Part shown: piece after piece, positions 46,701 to 54,497 of the stretch | Position numbering within the stretch: position 1 is the stretch's first letter | Layout: each line of letters begins with the position of its first letter | Assembly (NCBI GenBank): GCA_963821095.1 | Contig: CAWGCJ010000008.1 | Coordinates: 147,462-211,461, forward strand | Reading direction: 5' to 3' | Length of the DNA stretch: 64,000 nt | Source: CAVPHV01 sp963821095 | GTDB lineage: Bacteria > Actinomycetota > Acidimicrobiia > Spongiisociales > UBA5794 | Notes under the pieces: model-generated | Databases searched by the model: none | What the model was told of the DNA's origin: nothing | Seen by the model: only the letters and a program-made list of their open reading frames with translations | Made by a program: the position numbers and the translations under genes

Positions 46701-47274
46701 GCAGAATGGTTCCGTCGAATCACTCGGCCAAGCCATAGCCGCCTTCACCCATTTTGATGTGGAAACGGACCCGCAGTGGCGCGAGCGCTGGGACGGAGCG
46801 AAGGCCAAGCTCTACACCGCAGCGGGCAATTGGGAGGCAGCCTTCGCAACCGGAATGTTGCGGGACGGCACGTTCTCTTCGCTGGGGTTTCAGCAGGCGT
46901 TGATTGCGGCGGCGTTTCTCGGCGACGTCGGCAAGGTCGAGCAGGTGGAGGCGGCGATCGCAGACGCTCGCCACACGGTCGAGGGTCTCGACCGCTACGC
47001 AGCTGCGGTCCGGCTGGCCCTGTCAGGGGAACTCGATGAGGCGGCCGCGCTTCTGTCAGAGGTGGTCGAGGCATGGTCTACGGCGGGGTACGACGACCTC
47101 GTGCCGCGTCTGCGTGTGGTCTTCGCGCTGCTGCTGCGCGACCACGATGAGGCCGCCGCCGAGGCCGGCCGACTGGTTCGGGAGTGGCTGGTGGCTACCG
47201 GCAGCGCCGGGCTACTCGAAGCCTGGGGATCCGCCCTCCCGGCCGAGACTCCCCTGGCCGAAACCGCCGGCTGA
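43795..47274 (+). CDS. zinc ribbon-class III cyclase-AAA ATPase-TPR signalling protein
   Basis: An 1159-residue regulator read from GTG 43795. Residues 1-47 are two zinc ribbons (CDACGTEN...CRECG, CGTCGAAN...CGSCG). Residues ~65-235 are a class III nucleotidyl cyclase with both metal aspartates: D76 in LFADLVGYT and D120 in KFIGDAVMGMWG. Residues ~260-600 form a STAND/AAA ATPase: Walker A GEGGIGKS, Walker B VLVFEDLHWAD. The last ~500 residues are TPR-like helices. Related proteins make cAMP or act as large ATP-gated sensors. The ligand is unknown. Confidence 0.88.
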   Translation: MRCDACGTENRADRRFCRECGTTLAVICGTCGAANEAGDKFCGSCGESLDVESAPVPAERHGAEAEVRLVSVLFADLVGYTTFSETRDSEDVRDVLTTYFDHSREIIERFGGTVDKFIGDAVMGMWGATQVREDDAERAVRAALELVDMVAAMGEELGIDGLTLRAGVNTGTTSVGSGGNERGLIVGDLVNVASRLQSLADPGAVYVGAATHDASAGAIDYLALGEQPVKGKSEPVAAFRALRVSGMLGASGGADVRKPPFVDREREMRLLKDTLAAVESENRAHLVSVIGEGGIGKSRLAEEFQQYIDGLADDIYWHEGRSPSYGEGVTFWALGEMVRRRCGIKEGDDPARERTRLRTTVAEHVSNDDDRVFIEPRLAGLLGLAEMPPGGRSELFSALRLFFQHIATSGPTVLVFEDLHWADAGLLEFIAELVERSTRSPLLVVTLARPDLLERVPSWGSQLRATTSVRLGPMTRDDLAAMLAEYVPGVDEQVIGLIAERAAGFPLYAVEMVRALSASGELEAAGGEYRFTGNPDEVALPESLQAVIGARLDRLEPGDRALLQDAAVLGQSFPLESMLVLRTGDADEVASGLQRLMQLEILDIEDDPRSPERGQYTFVQSLIREVAYRRLGRQDRRAKHLALATHFAQHQDTELAGFIAAHYMGAYEATPEGPERDAMVDEALTVLTDAAARAASFHSSEQAMDLLDQAIALATDPARKATLRLAAVRPARSAAALERGLAYADAARAYYEEVGDTAGVRAAAAGRADLYNSSRRADDALATIEAVYLDMETVGMVEDVAVAAEAARAYMLVGKAEDSLRAVDRMLETAADLDEVELVLEGLTTKATALAQAGRSVEARVLFAGVMEEAERRGLVFSAARSLNNLIAVSIDSASFGELQALGYRLIELAERAGLYAWTDQVVADAAEALTDVAAYEEALSLLDSRDPATLGPDVAMQFEANRGMIDWMQNGSVESLGQAIAAFTHFDVETDPQWRERWDGAKAKLYTAAGNWEAAFATGMLRDGTFSSLGFQQALIAAAFLGDVGKVEQVEAAIADARHTVEGLDRYAAAVRLALSGELDEAAALLSEVVEAWSTAGYDDLVPRLRVVFALLLRDHDEAAAEAGRLVREWLVATGSAGLLEAWGSALPAETPLAETAG

Positions 47275-47343
47275 GGGAACGAACAGGGTTTTGGCGTACG
47301 TGGGCGACGCATGTGTCGCTGAGATCCGCCAGAACCCTTGTGG

Positions 47344-48012
47344 TTAGTCGTTGTGCTCTTGGGGCCAATACAGCGGGGACAACTCCTCCACCTTGGTCAC
47401 GGACCGGTGCGAAGTCAGCATTTCGGACATCATCACGACCCGATCGTCCTTGCAGCTCAAGACGAGAACGCCTTCTTTGTCTCCGCTGCGTTTGAAATCG
47501 AGCTGCTCCGCTTCGGGGTCGATCCGCCGGATGAACTTGAGGAGGGCTTCGAGTTTGGCCACATCACGGACGTGCACTTCCAGGCGGCTGTGTACCTTCT
47601 GCTTTCTCCGATAGACCCAGCCGTCAATCGCCCGAAGCCCGTACAGCGTGCCGAGGGCGACCGAGGTGCCGATGATCGCAACCCAGTAGCTGCCCGAACC
47701 GCTGGCCATCCCCAGGGCGGCAACGACCCATAGTCCGGCCGCGGTGGTCAGGCCGGTCACGTAGGTGCCTTCCCGGAAGATGGCTCCTGCGCCGAGGAAG
47801 CCGACACCCGTCACGATCTGGGCGGCGACGCGAGATGAGTCCGATCCTGGGAAGCCAACGATCGATACGATCGTGAAGACGGCGGCGCCGACTCCAACCA
47901 GGGTGTGGGTGCGCAGCCCGGCAGCCTTGCGGGACGACTCCCTTTCGTAACCGATCAGCCCGCTGCAGACGGCGGCGAGAAGGAGACGTCCGAAGACAAC
48001 AAACGGCACCAT
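47344..48012 (-). CDS. MgtC/SapB family membrane protein
   Basis: A 222-residue protein. The N-terminal membrane domain has the MgtC signatures GYERESSRKAAGLRTHTLVG and GVGFLGAGAIFREG. A C-terminal ACT-like soluble domain follows (~140-222). MgtC proteins help growth in low magnesium or within host cells, in part by inhibiting the F-type ATP synthase. ATG 48012 follows GAGAGGGA; a longer frame upstream is unlikely. Confidence 0.88.
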   Translation of the reverse strand: MVPFVVFGRLLLAAVCSGLIGYERESSRKAAGLRTHTLVGVGAAVFTIVSIVGFPGSDSSRVAAQIVTGVGFLGAGAIFREGTYVTGLTTAAGLWVVAALGMASGSGSYWVAIIGTSVALGTLYGLRAIDGWVYRRKQKVHSRLEVHVRDVAKLEALLKFIRRIDPEAEQLDFKRSGDKEGVLVLSCKDDRVVMMSEMLTSHRSVTKVEELSPLYWPQEHND

Positions 48013-48119
48013 CAGAGTCCCTCTCTTGCGAGTTGCTGCTACCACGGTATCGCAACGACGCTCTTCTCGCATGGAGCCGGCAGCTACCTTGGGCCTGACG
48101 ACGACGAAGCGAGGAATCA

Positions 48120-49016
48120 ATGAAGATCGGGTACGCCGGGATGGGGATCATGGGCCGCGGCATGGCGGCCAACCTGGTGGAGGCCGGGCATGACGTGATG
48201 GTGTGGAACCGCTCTCCCGAGCGCACCGTCGAGTTGGCCGCCGCCGGGGCGTCGATTGCCGCTTCGCCCGCCGAGCTGGCCGCGGCGTGCGACATCATCA
48301 TGATCTGCGTCTCCGACACTCCCGACGTCGAAGAAGTCACGCTCGGTGACCAGGGCTTGGTCCACGGCTTGGGCCCCGGGAAGCTGGTCGTCGACCACTC
48401 CACCATCAGCGCTTCGGCAACGCTGCGGCTTGCCGCTGCGGTCCGGGAGATGGGGGCCGACTGGATTGACGCTCCGGTGAGCGGCGGCAGCGAAGGCGCC
48501 GCCAACGGGACGTTGGCGATCATGGTGGGCGGGAGCGCCGAGAACGTCGCCCGCGCCCGTCCGTTCCTCGAGGCGTATGGCACCAGCATCACCCATGTCG
48601 GCGGCGTCGGCGATGGGCAGATGGTGAAGGTCATCAACCAAGTACTCGTTGTCGTCAACGCGCTGGCCGTGTCAGAAGCGCTGCTGTTGGCCGATGCTGC
48701 CGGTCTCGACCTTCCGACCACGATCGCTGCCGTCGAAGGCGGTGCGGCCGGATCGTGGATGTTCTCCAATCGTGGCCCGCAAGTGGCGGTGCGCGACTGG
48801 AGCCCGGGCTTCACGATCGACCTCCAGCAGAAGGACCTACGCATCGTCCTCGAGGCGGCCGACGAACTGGCGGTCCCCATCCCAGGAACGAGCCTCGTCT
48901 TCCAGCTCTATCGCGCCCTGCAGAAACGCGGCCTCGGCGATGAGGGCAACCACGCCCTGATCAAGGCACTCGAGGAGATGGCCGGCGTCAGGGTCGGAGA
49001 GGAGCCGAACGAATGA
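48120..49016 (+). CDS. NAD(P)-dependent beta-hydroxyacid dehydrogenase
   Basis: A 298-residue 3-hydroxyisobutyrate dehydrogenase/glyoxylate reductase family enzyme. The Rossmann loop is GYAGMGIMGRGMAANL, substrate motifs are VVDHSTIS and DAPVSGGSEGAANGTL, and the catalytic Lys lies in GDGQMVKVINQ. The exact hydroxyacid is unknown. It overlaps the next gene by 4 bases (ATGA), linking it to mannose-6-phosphate isomerase. GAGGAATCA precedes the ATG. Confidence 0.88.
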   Translation: MKIGYAGMGIMGRGMAANLVEAGHDVMVWNRSPERTVELAAAGASIAASPAELAAACDIIMICVSDTPDVEEVTLGDQGLVHGLGPGKLVVDHSTISASATLRLAAAVREMGADWIDAPVSGGSEGAANGTLAIMVGGSAENVARARPFLEAYGTSITHVGGVGDGQMVKVINQVLVVVNALAVSEALLLADAAGLDLPTTIAAVEGGAAGSWMFSNRGPQVAVRDWSPGFTIDLQQKDLRIVLEAADELAVPIPGTSLVFQLYRALQKRGLGDEGNHALIKALEEMAGVRVGEEPNE

Positions 49017-50020
49017 GCGAATCCACTCCCTATCCACTGCTGCTCGAACCGATCCTCAAAGAGAAGGTGTGGGGCGGCCGGAGGCTGACCGATTTTGGCA
49101 AAGCGCTTCCGGCCGATGTACTCATCGGCGAGTCGTGGGAGGTAGCCGACCTGGCTTCCACTGCTCCTGGTGGTGGTGGCGGCGACCCGGCACGGTCCCG
49201 GATCACCACCGGCGAGCTGGCAGGCCAGACCCTGCACGATGCAATGGATGAGTGGGGTGGGCACATGATGGGCACCTCAATGCCGACCCCCGCCGGGAAC
49301 TTCCCGCTGCTGGTGAAATGGCTCGACGCCACGCAACATCTGTCGGTTCAGGTTCACCCGACGGCCGAGTACGTGGTCGCACACCCAGAGGCGAATCTCA
49401 AAACGGAGTCGTGGGTCGTGCTCGACGCAGATCCCGGGGCCCAGCTCTACCTCGGTCTCGAACTCGGCGTCACTGGGGCAGATGTCGCCCGCGGCGCCCG
49501 TGATGCCACCCTGCCAGAGATGCTGCGCAGCTTTCCGGCGATTCCCGGCGAAGTCCACCACCTGCCAAGTGGCACGATTCATGCCCTCGGTGCCGGGGTC
49601 CTGGTGGCCGAGGTCCAGACTCCGAGCGACACCACATTCCGCTTGTACGACTGGGCGGTCGAATACGGCAGGGAGGGGCGGGAGCTTCACCTCGAGCCTG
49701 CGCTCGAGTGCCTCGACTTCGGCGACCCGCCGGCTCCTGTCAAGGCACCGCCCGGCGTGGCTGACTTCCCGCTGGTGTCCACCGAGCACTACTGGATCCG
49801 CCAGTTGCGTCCCGGCGTCGCCACCTTGCGTGGAGGGGCATCGACGACATGGCTGGTGGTGATGGTGACGACGGGCGACGTCCACCTCAGCGCGTCGGAC
49901 AGGTCCTTTGCCGACCTCGGACTCACCAAGGGCGACACCGTCGTTGTCCCCGCCGCGTGCGCGGACGCTCTGGTGGTGGACGGTACGGCCACCGCAGAAG
50001 CTCTGCTGGTTGGTAGGTAG
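49013..50020 (+). CDS. manA: mannose-6-phosphate isomerase, class I
   Basis: A 335-residue cupin isomerase interconverting mannose-6-phosphate and fructose-6-phosphate. Zinc ligands can be read in LSVQVHP (Gln, His), KTESW (Glu) and GTIHALGAG (His), with the diagnostic VAEVQTPSDTTFRLYDW. It starts inside the stop of the dehydrogenase gene. It would feed mannose into glycolysis or supply mannose for glycans. Confidence 0.9.
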   Translation: MSESTPYPLLLEPILKEKVWGGRRLTDFGKALPADVLIGESWEVADLASTAPGGGGGDPARSRITTGELAGQTLHDAMDEWGGHMMGTSMPTPAGNFPLLVKWLDATQHLSVQVHPTAEYVVAHPEANLKTESWVVLDADPGAQLYLGLELGVTGADVARGARDATLPEMLRSFPAIPGEVHHLPSGTIHALGAGVLVAEVQTPSDTTFRLYDWAVEYGREGRELHLEPALECLDFGDPPAPVKAPPGVADFPLVSTEHYWIRQLRPGVATLRGGASTTWLVVMVTTGDVHLSASDRSFADLGLTKGDTVVVPAACADALVVDGTATAEALLVGR

Positions 50021-50027
50021 CGGCCAG

Positions 50028-50477
50028 CTAGTGGCTGGGTTGGTGGGTGGCGGCGGCTTCGGTGGCCGACTTGGCGAGTTTGACCAACTCCACGATCAGC
50101 GCGATCCCGGTTCCGACCATGGCGATGATCAAGACGGCGCGGGTCAGCGCCTCCCAGTTGAAGCTGTACGCCGAGAAGTCGAAGGGGAACACCTGGTAGA
50201 TCCGGATCGTCACGAACAAGCTGATCGCAAGCAATCCGACCTGGGTGAGCGACTTGAACCAGGCGCTGTCGTAGACGAGATACGCGGCGTTGACGAGGAT
50301 GGTGGCGATGATCGAGAAGCTGACTATCGGAGCGAGATCGGACCATTCGTCGGTTAGCCAGGACAACCAGCCCCACTCGAGGATGTTGTTGACGATCACC
50401 AGCATCACGATGTTGACCACAATTGCTACGCCGTAACCGAATCTCCGGGTAGCAGGGGACCTGTTCTGCTCTGCCAT
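50028..50477 (-). CDS. four-helix membrane protein of unknown function
   Basis: A 149-residue protein with four predicted membrane helices (YGVAIVVNIVMLVIVNNILE, LAPIVSFSIIATILVNAAYL, VGLLAISLFVTIRIYQVF, LIIAMVGTGIALIVELVKL) and short charged ends. GGAGGTCC precedes the ATG. I do not recognise the family. It is convergent with manA, 7 bases away. Confidence 0.8.
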   Translation of the reverse strand: MAEQNRSPATRRFGYGVAIVVNIVMLVIVNNILEWGWLSWLTDEWSDLAPIVSFSIIATILVNAAYLVYDSAWFKSLTQVGLLAISLFVTIRIYQVFPFDFSAYSFNWEALTRAVLIIAMVGTGIALIVELVKLAKSATEAAATHQPSH

Positions 50478-50625
50478 GGGACCTCCGATTCGGGCTCACC
50501 GTATCGATCGGCGTCGTGCCCCACCAGGGCCGGAAGTCGGGTCGGGCTGGGAACGATCGAGGATTCCGGCTCTGGTCCCAACCGCGTGAAGAGACCAGCC
50601 TTGGAGGAGGGAAAGGAGGTCCAGC

Positions 50626-51096
50626 ATGTCGTTGCCGACCAGCGCGGACGAAATCTGGGAACACATTGAGAAGTGGCCGTTTGCCGTTCTCGGCTTCGTC
50701 ACCCCGCAGAACGAAGCGAGGGCGGCGGGAGTGATGTACACCGTGCGGGATCGCGTCCTCTATGTGATCACCGGGCCCAACACATGGAAGGCCCGCCACA
50801 TCAGGGCCAATCCCCATGTCTCGGTCACGGTGACAGTGCAGCGGGTTCCGGTCCGAGTGCGGATGATCCCTCCGGCGGTGATCACCTTCTCGGGGCTGGG
50901 CGACCTGATTCCGCTCGAATCACTCGACCGGTCGCTGCAGGAGAAACTCACCAGGGGCATGGAAGGCATCGGAGACGTATGCGTCATCAGGATTGAGCCG
51001 GTTGGTCGCTTTGTCACGTATGGAATCGGCGTTCCGCCGATGAAGATGCGCCATCCGGGAGAGTCGCTGGCGAAGGTTCCGGTGGGTCGTAGCTAA
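50626..51096 (+). CDS. pyridoxamine 5'-phosphate oxidase-fold protein
   Basis: A 156-residue split-barrel flavin/F420-type protein: WPFAVLGFVTPQNEARAAGV, then VLYVITGPNTWKARHIRANP with the conserved KxxxIRxNPxV binding segment. It probably reduces or binds small redox compounds. GGAAAGGAGG precedes the ATG. Its stop overlaps the convergent neighbour by 4 bases. Confidence 0.88.
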   Translation: MSLPTSADEIWEHIEKWPFAVLGFVTPQNEARAAGVMYTVRDRVLYVITGPNTWKARHIRANPHVSVTVTVQRVPVRVRMIPPAVITFSGLGDLIPLESLDRSLQEKLTRGMEGIGDVCVIRIEPVGRFVTYGIGVPPMKMRHPGESLAKVPVGRS

Positions 51097-51755
51097 GAGC
51101 CTTCGGCTCTTCGAGAGAACAAGATCGTCACACTGACGATGAACACCCAGGCGGGGAAACCGAGCCCGATCGGCTGGCTGATGAGGGGCGTGATGAACAG
51201 CGCCAGGCCCATGACGTATCCGAAGTAGGCCAGCCACCGGGGCATGACCCCGGTGCGCAGGATGAGGGTCGACGTGGTCAGCATAAAGACGGCTTGAACC
51301 CGAGGGCCCGCCACCAGGAGTAGACCTCCGGCGGTTCCGGCCATCAAGGTGTGCGATGCCTTGTCGACGGCGGCGTCGGCGAACAGGTCAGGCGCGACCG
51401 CCGCGGCAGCAAGGAGGGTTGCGGCGACCAACCACATGCCGACGTACAGGATGCCGGAACCCAAGAACACGGTGGCGAAGAAGCGGTCCTCCCTATCGCC
51501 AACCCTGCGCCTGATGACGGCGATGAACCACAGGAACGCCACCGACGAGATGGCGGCCAGGTTGAGGCCGATCACTACCGGCACCCGATTGGCAGCGTCC
51601 TCGTACCATGCTGCAATCTCTTCGCTCGAGAGCGACAACGACGGCAGGCGGGTCAGCAATGTCAGCGCAATGAACGCAAGTACGGCGTAGACAATGCCGG
51701 CAATGGCCGCCGCTTCGATCGATCGGGCTTTCTTACCGATCGTCTCTTCCGTCAT
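51093..51755 (-). CDS. DUF4386-like six-helix membrane protein
   Basis: A 220-residue integral membrane protein with about six helices (AIAGIVYAVLAFIALTLLTR, VVIGLNLAAISSVAFLWFIA, and others) and an AWYEDAANRVPV loop, recalling DUF4386-type families. Function unknown. I use ATG 51755; a long upstream frame is not conserved in style. A tiny membrane ORF lies 5 bases upstream on the same strand. Confidence 0.78.
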   Translation of the reverse strand: MTEETIGKKARSIEAAAIAGIVYAVLAFIALTLLTRLPSLSLSSEEIAAWYEDAANRVPVVIGLNLAAISSVAFLWFIAVIRRRVGDREDRFFATVFLGSGILYVGMWLVAATLLAAAAVAPDLFADAAVDKASHTLMAGTAGGLLLVAGPRVQAVFMLTTSTLILRTGVMPRWLAYFGYVMGLALFITPLISQPIGLGFPAWVFIVSVTILFSRRAEGS

Positions 51756-51760
51756 GCTGT

Positions 51761-51871
51761 TTACTCCAACGAAGTGAGAAACACCGCAAGCACAAAGCCG
51801 GCCACGGTGGCGAGTCCGGCGTAGATCGCACTGCGATCGTAGGCCTCCGGAGCCATTTCGTCTGCGACCAT
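51761..51871 (-). CDS. possible 36-residue single-helix membrane protein
   Basis: A short frame, MVADEMAPEAYDRSAIYAG, followed by one hydrophobic helix (LATVAGFVLAVFLTSLE). It stops 5 bases before the start of the six-helix protein on the same strand, as an operon leader or partner would. The acidic N terminus and well-formed helix favour a real microprotein, but the ribosome site is weak. Confidence 0.45.
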   Translation of the reverse strand: MVADEMAPEAYDRSAIYAGLATVAGFVLAVFLTSLE

Positions 51872-51924
51872 GGTTTGCGGTGCTCCGGACCCGGGGGAGT
51901 CCGCGGTGTGCTACAACATGGCGT

Positions 51925-52728
51925 ATGAGTGAACGTCTGCAGGATCGGGTATGCGTGGTGACCGGCGCCACAGGCATGGCAGCAGCCGCAGCCCGCAGCA
52001 TTGCCGGCGAGGGCGGCAAAGTGTTCGTGATCTCGCGTCGCTCCGAGGGGGCGGCCGCGCTGGCTGCTGAGGTCGAAGCTCTCGGCGGTGTGGCCGGGTC
52101 ACATCCCGCAGACTTGCGCGATGACGCTGCCACCGGGGTCGCTTTTGCCGTCTGCCTCGATCGGTTCGGCCGGATCGACGGTCTCTTTGCCGTCGCCGGG
52201 GGTAGCGCCCGCAAGGCGGGGGATGGAGCAGTGCACGAAGCTCCACTCGAGGGTTTTCGAGCCGCGATCGACTACAACACCACGCCGAGCTTCCTGGCCG
52301 CCCGCCACGCGGTGCGCGCCATGCTCGAACAGGAGCCCCTCCCCACCGGCGAGCGAGGTTCGATCGTGCTGATGTCGAGTGTCCTGGCCGCCAGCCCGGC
52401 CCGGCTCTTCGCAACCCACGGCTACGCCGCCTCCAAGGGCGCTATCGAGGCATTGACCAGGACGATGGCCGCCTACTACGCCCCCGACGGCATCCGGGTG
52501 AACACGGTTGCTCCCGGTCTGGTCGCCACCCCCATGTCCGCTCGGGCCCAGGCTGACCCCGACACCGTCGCCTACGCGGCTCGCAAGCAACCCTTGGCGA
52601 GAGGACTACTCCCGGCCGAGTCGGCCGGCGACTTTGCCGTGTTCTTCCTATCTGCAGAGTCGCGCTTCATCACCGGCCAGGTGATTGCCCTCGACGGCGG
52701 CTGGTCGGTAACCGAAGCCCCCATCTGA
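51925..52728 (+). CDS. short-chain dehydrogenase/reductase
   Basis: A 267-residue SDR with the cofactor loop VVTGATGMAAAAARSIA, the catalytic Ser in IVLMSSVLA, the Tyr and Lys in GYAASKGA (YxxxK) and the C-terminal FITGQVIALDGGWSV. Preference for NAD or NADP and substrate cannot be read. It is the last gene before the GC-rich repeat region and the IS element. Confidence 0.9.
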   Translation: MSERLQDRVCVVTGATGMAAAAARSIAGEGGKVFVISRRSEGAAALAAEVEALGGVAGSHPADLRDDAATGVAFAVCLDRFGRIDGLFAVAGGSARKAGDGAVHEAPLEGFRAAIDYNTTPSFLAARHAVRAMLEQEPLPTGERGSIVLMSSVLAASPARLFATHGYAASKGAIEALTRTMAAYYAPDGIRVNTVAPGLVATPMSARAQADPDTVAYAARKQPLARGLLPAESAGDFAVFFLSAESRFITGQVIALDGGWSVTEAPI

Positions 52729-52794
52729 GTGGGGTGCTGCCCCCTCCGCCCTCGACTGGACGAGCCGCGTCCAATGTGCCCTCCCCTGTGGAGA

Positions 52795-52820
52795 CGGAGG
52801 GGGAAGCTCCCGCGAGTCGC
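52795..52820 (+). repeat. 26-bp direct repeat, left copy, in a GC-rich palindromic region
   Basis: The 26 bases from CGGAGGGGGAAGCT to CGCGAGTCGC recur exactly at 54467-54492. They include AGCTCCCGCGAGTCGCGGG-type self-complementary sequence, resembling REP elements. The whole 52729-52971 stretch is made of such GC-rich dyads (for example TGCCCTCCC pairing with GGGAGGGCA) and codes for nothing evident. Confidence 0.8.
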
Positions 52821-52982
52821 GGGGTCCGGGGCTTACGTTGCGGGGCTCGTTGCCCCCTCCGCCTCGTCGCTGCGCTCCTCGGCACCTCCCCCGTCCTCCG
52901 GCCGAGGGAGGGCACAGGAAACGCGCCCCGCACTAGGTGCCCTCTCCCGCGAAGCGGGGGAGACATCCCATGGGTGTAAGTG

Positions 52983-54206
52983 TCAAGCGGCTTTTGTTGT
53001 TGGGGTGGGGTGTTGGTGGTTCCAGGCGGTGTGTTCGTTGTAGGTGGTTTGGTGGGTGAGGCAGCCGTGGAGGATGCCGACGAGGCGGTTCCCGAGGGCG
53101 CGGAGGGCTTGGTTGTGGGTGTTGCCGTTGGCTCGGTGTTTGTCGTAGAACTGGCGGCAGCCTGGGCTGGTACTCAGTGAGCAGAAGGCCCATCTCGTGA
53201 TGGCGTCGGCGAGTCGTTTGTTGCGGATCCAGCGGGCGGACACGACCCGTATCGTGCCTGAGGATCGGGTGATTGGTGACGTCCCGGCGTAGTTCTTGCG
53301 GGCTTTAGCATTGAGGTATCGGTTCGGGTTGTCCCCGAACTCGCTGAGCACCCGGGCGCCGAGGATCACACCGAGACCTGGCAAGGAACGGACGATGACG
53401 GCGTCCGGGTGTTGCTCAAAATGGGTACCGAGTTCGGTTTCGAGCACAGCGATTTGGGTGTTGAACTCGGCGATGATCGCCACGGTGGCTTTGGTGGTTG
53501 CCCCGAACGCGACTGCGACGGTGGTGGATGCGGCGAGTTGGGGTGTTCGTAGGTGGGTTTGGATCTCGTTGGCTCGTCGTTCCACGTTGCGTTGCCGGCC
53601 CCCTCTTTTCAATGTGGCGGTGAGTTGGGTGATGGTCAACGCGGCGCCCTGGGCTGGGGTCGGGGCCTTGTCCAATACGGCGAGGGTGTCGGGATGATCC
53701 AGATCAGTGAACGCTGCCAACGCCGCCGGGTAGTACTCGCGGAGGGTGGAACGGAGCCGGTTGGTGTGCCGGGTCCGTTCCCAAATCAGGGTCTGATGGG
53801 TCCTCGCCAGCATGTTGATCCCGGCCACTAACTCGGTGTCGCCAGTGGCGGGTCGCAACTGGTGACGGTAGGTGCGCACCATGTCAGCCAACGTTTCGGC
53901 ATCGGCCGGGTCCGATTTCGCACCCGAGAGATGATGTAACTCGCGGTATCTCGACACTCTCAACGGGTTCACCACGAACACTCGATACCCCGCAGCGAGT
54001 AACGCCTGGACCCATAAACCACGATCCGTTTCGATCCCGACCAGCACCTCACTGGGATCGGTCACGAACCCGGCCATCAACGAATGGAACCCGGCAACCC
54101 CCTCGAGACCCTCCGGGAAACGACGACTCGCTAGCCGGCGTCCCTCCCCGTCACTGACATGGACATCGTGATGAGCCTCCGACCAGTCATCACCAACAAA
54201 GATCAT
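52983..54206 (-). CDS. IS110-family DEDD transposase
   Basis: A 407-residue recombinase. The RuvC-like N-terminal domain has acidic residues in IFVGDDWSEAHHDVHV, VGIETDRG and GAKSDPADAETLADM. The C-terminal Tnp domain (IS116/IS110/IS902) has VRSLPGLGVILGARVLSEFG and the conserved Ser motif SPITRSSG. ATG 54206 follows GAAGGGAG. No frameshift is seen, so it may be active. IS110 recombinases are guided by a bridge RNA made from the element's own non-coding end. Confidence 0.93.
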   Translation of the reverse strand: MIFVGDDWSEAHHDVHVSDGEGRRLASRRFPEGLEGVAGFHSLMAGFVTDPSEVLVGIETDRGLWVQALLAAGYRVFVVNPLRVSRYRELHHLSGAKSDPADAETLADMVRTYRHQLRPATGDTELVAGINMLARTHQTLIWERTRHTNRLRSTLREYYPAALAAFTDLDHPDTLAVLDKAPTPAQGAALTITQLTATLKRGGRQRNVERRANEIQTHLRTPQLAASTTVAVAFGATTKATVAIIAEFNTQIAVLETELGTHFEQHPDAVIVRSLPGLGVILGARVLSEFGDNPNRYLNAKARKNYAGTSPITRSSGTIRVVSARWIRNKRLADAITRWAFCSLSTSPGCRQFYDKHRANGNTHNQALRALGNRLVGILHGCLTHQTTYNEHTAWNHQHPTPTTKAA

Positions 54207-54429
54207 CACCGCACTCCCTTCAATCGAGCGAACCCAACCGGTGAGCCTGACCGGAACCAGGTACGACCTAATGGACCAGTGCTCGGTGGCAACGACATCC
54301 CATAAGTACTCAACAGTTCCGAACAACCAGCCGGGGCACGCTCTCCCCCAAGTAATCCACGTCACAAGGTGGGCAAGTACTCACCGGCCAGCAGGCACCC
54401 AATACCAGTCAACCACACCGGATACACCC
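54207..54429 (-). ncRNA. candidate IS110 bridge RNA region with readable target loop
   Basis: This 223-nt non-coding end precedes the transposase start. On the minus strand, a stem (GGAAC at 54320-54316 with GUUCC at 54257-54253; GUAC at 54309-54306 with GUAC at 54264-54261) encloses an internal loop. Its 5' side reads AUGGGAUGUC, complementary to GACATCCCAT that ends exactly at the left junction (52962-52971). Its 3' side reads CCAUUAGGU, identical to the plus strand at the right junction (54431-54439). Two guides against opposite strands, overlapping at CCAT, are what a target-binding loop should show. The donor loop is not clear to me. Confidence 0.68.
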
Positions 54430-54466
54430 CCCATTAGGTGGGCTGGCGCCGCTCTGGGCGCCGGGT

Positions 54467-54492
54467 CGGAGGGGGAAGCTCCCGCGAGTCGC
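54467..54492 (+). repeat. 26-bp direct repeat, right copy
   Basis: An exact copy of the 26 bases at 52795-52820, in the same orientation on the other side of the IS. Not a target duplication, since it is displaced from both IS ends; more likely members of a chromosomal REP-like family that lay near each other before insertion. Confidence 0.8.
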
Positions 54493-54497
54493 TTTCT

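Larger units (their letters stand above)
52972..54429 (-). mobile_element. IS110-family insertion sequence
   Basis: I place the ends at 52972 (GGGTGTA) and 54429 (TACACCC), a perfect 7-bp terminal inverted match, flanked on both sides by CCCAT (52967-52971 and 54430-54434). The length, 1458 bp, is normal for IS110. The element has one DEDD transposase gene, a long non-coding stretch (223 bp) before it and only 11 bp after it, the IS110-group arrangement. It lies between the SDR gene and the ROK kinase gene, within REP-like repeats. Confidence 0.78.

Noticed and set aside
52795..54492. The 26-bp repeats as target-site duplications or ends of the IS
   Set aside because: They are ~150 bp and ~38 bp away from the IS ends set by the inverted termini and guide matches, and IS110 elements do not make long duplications.
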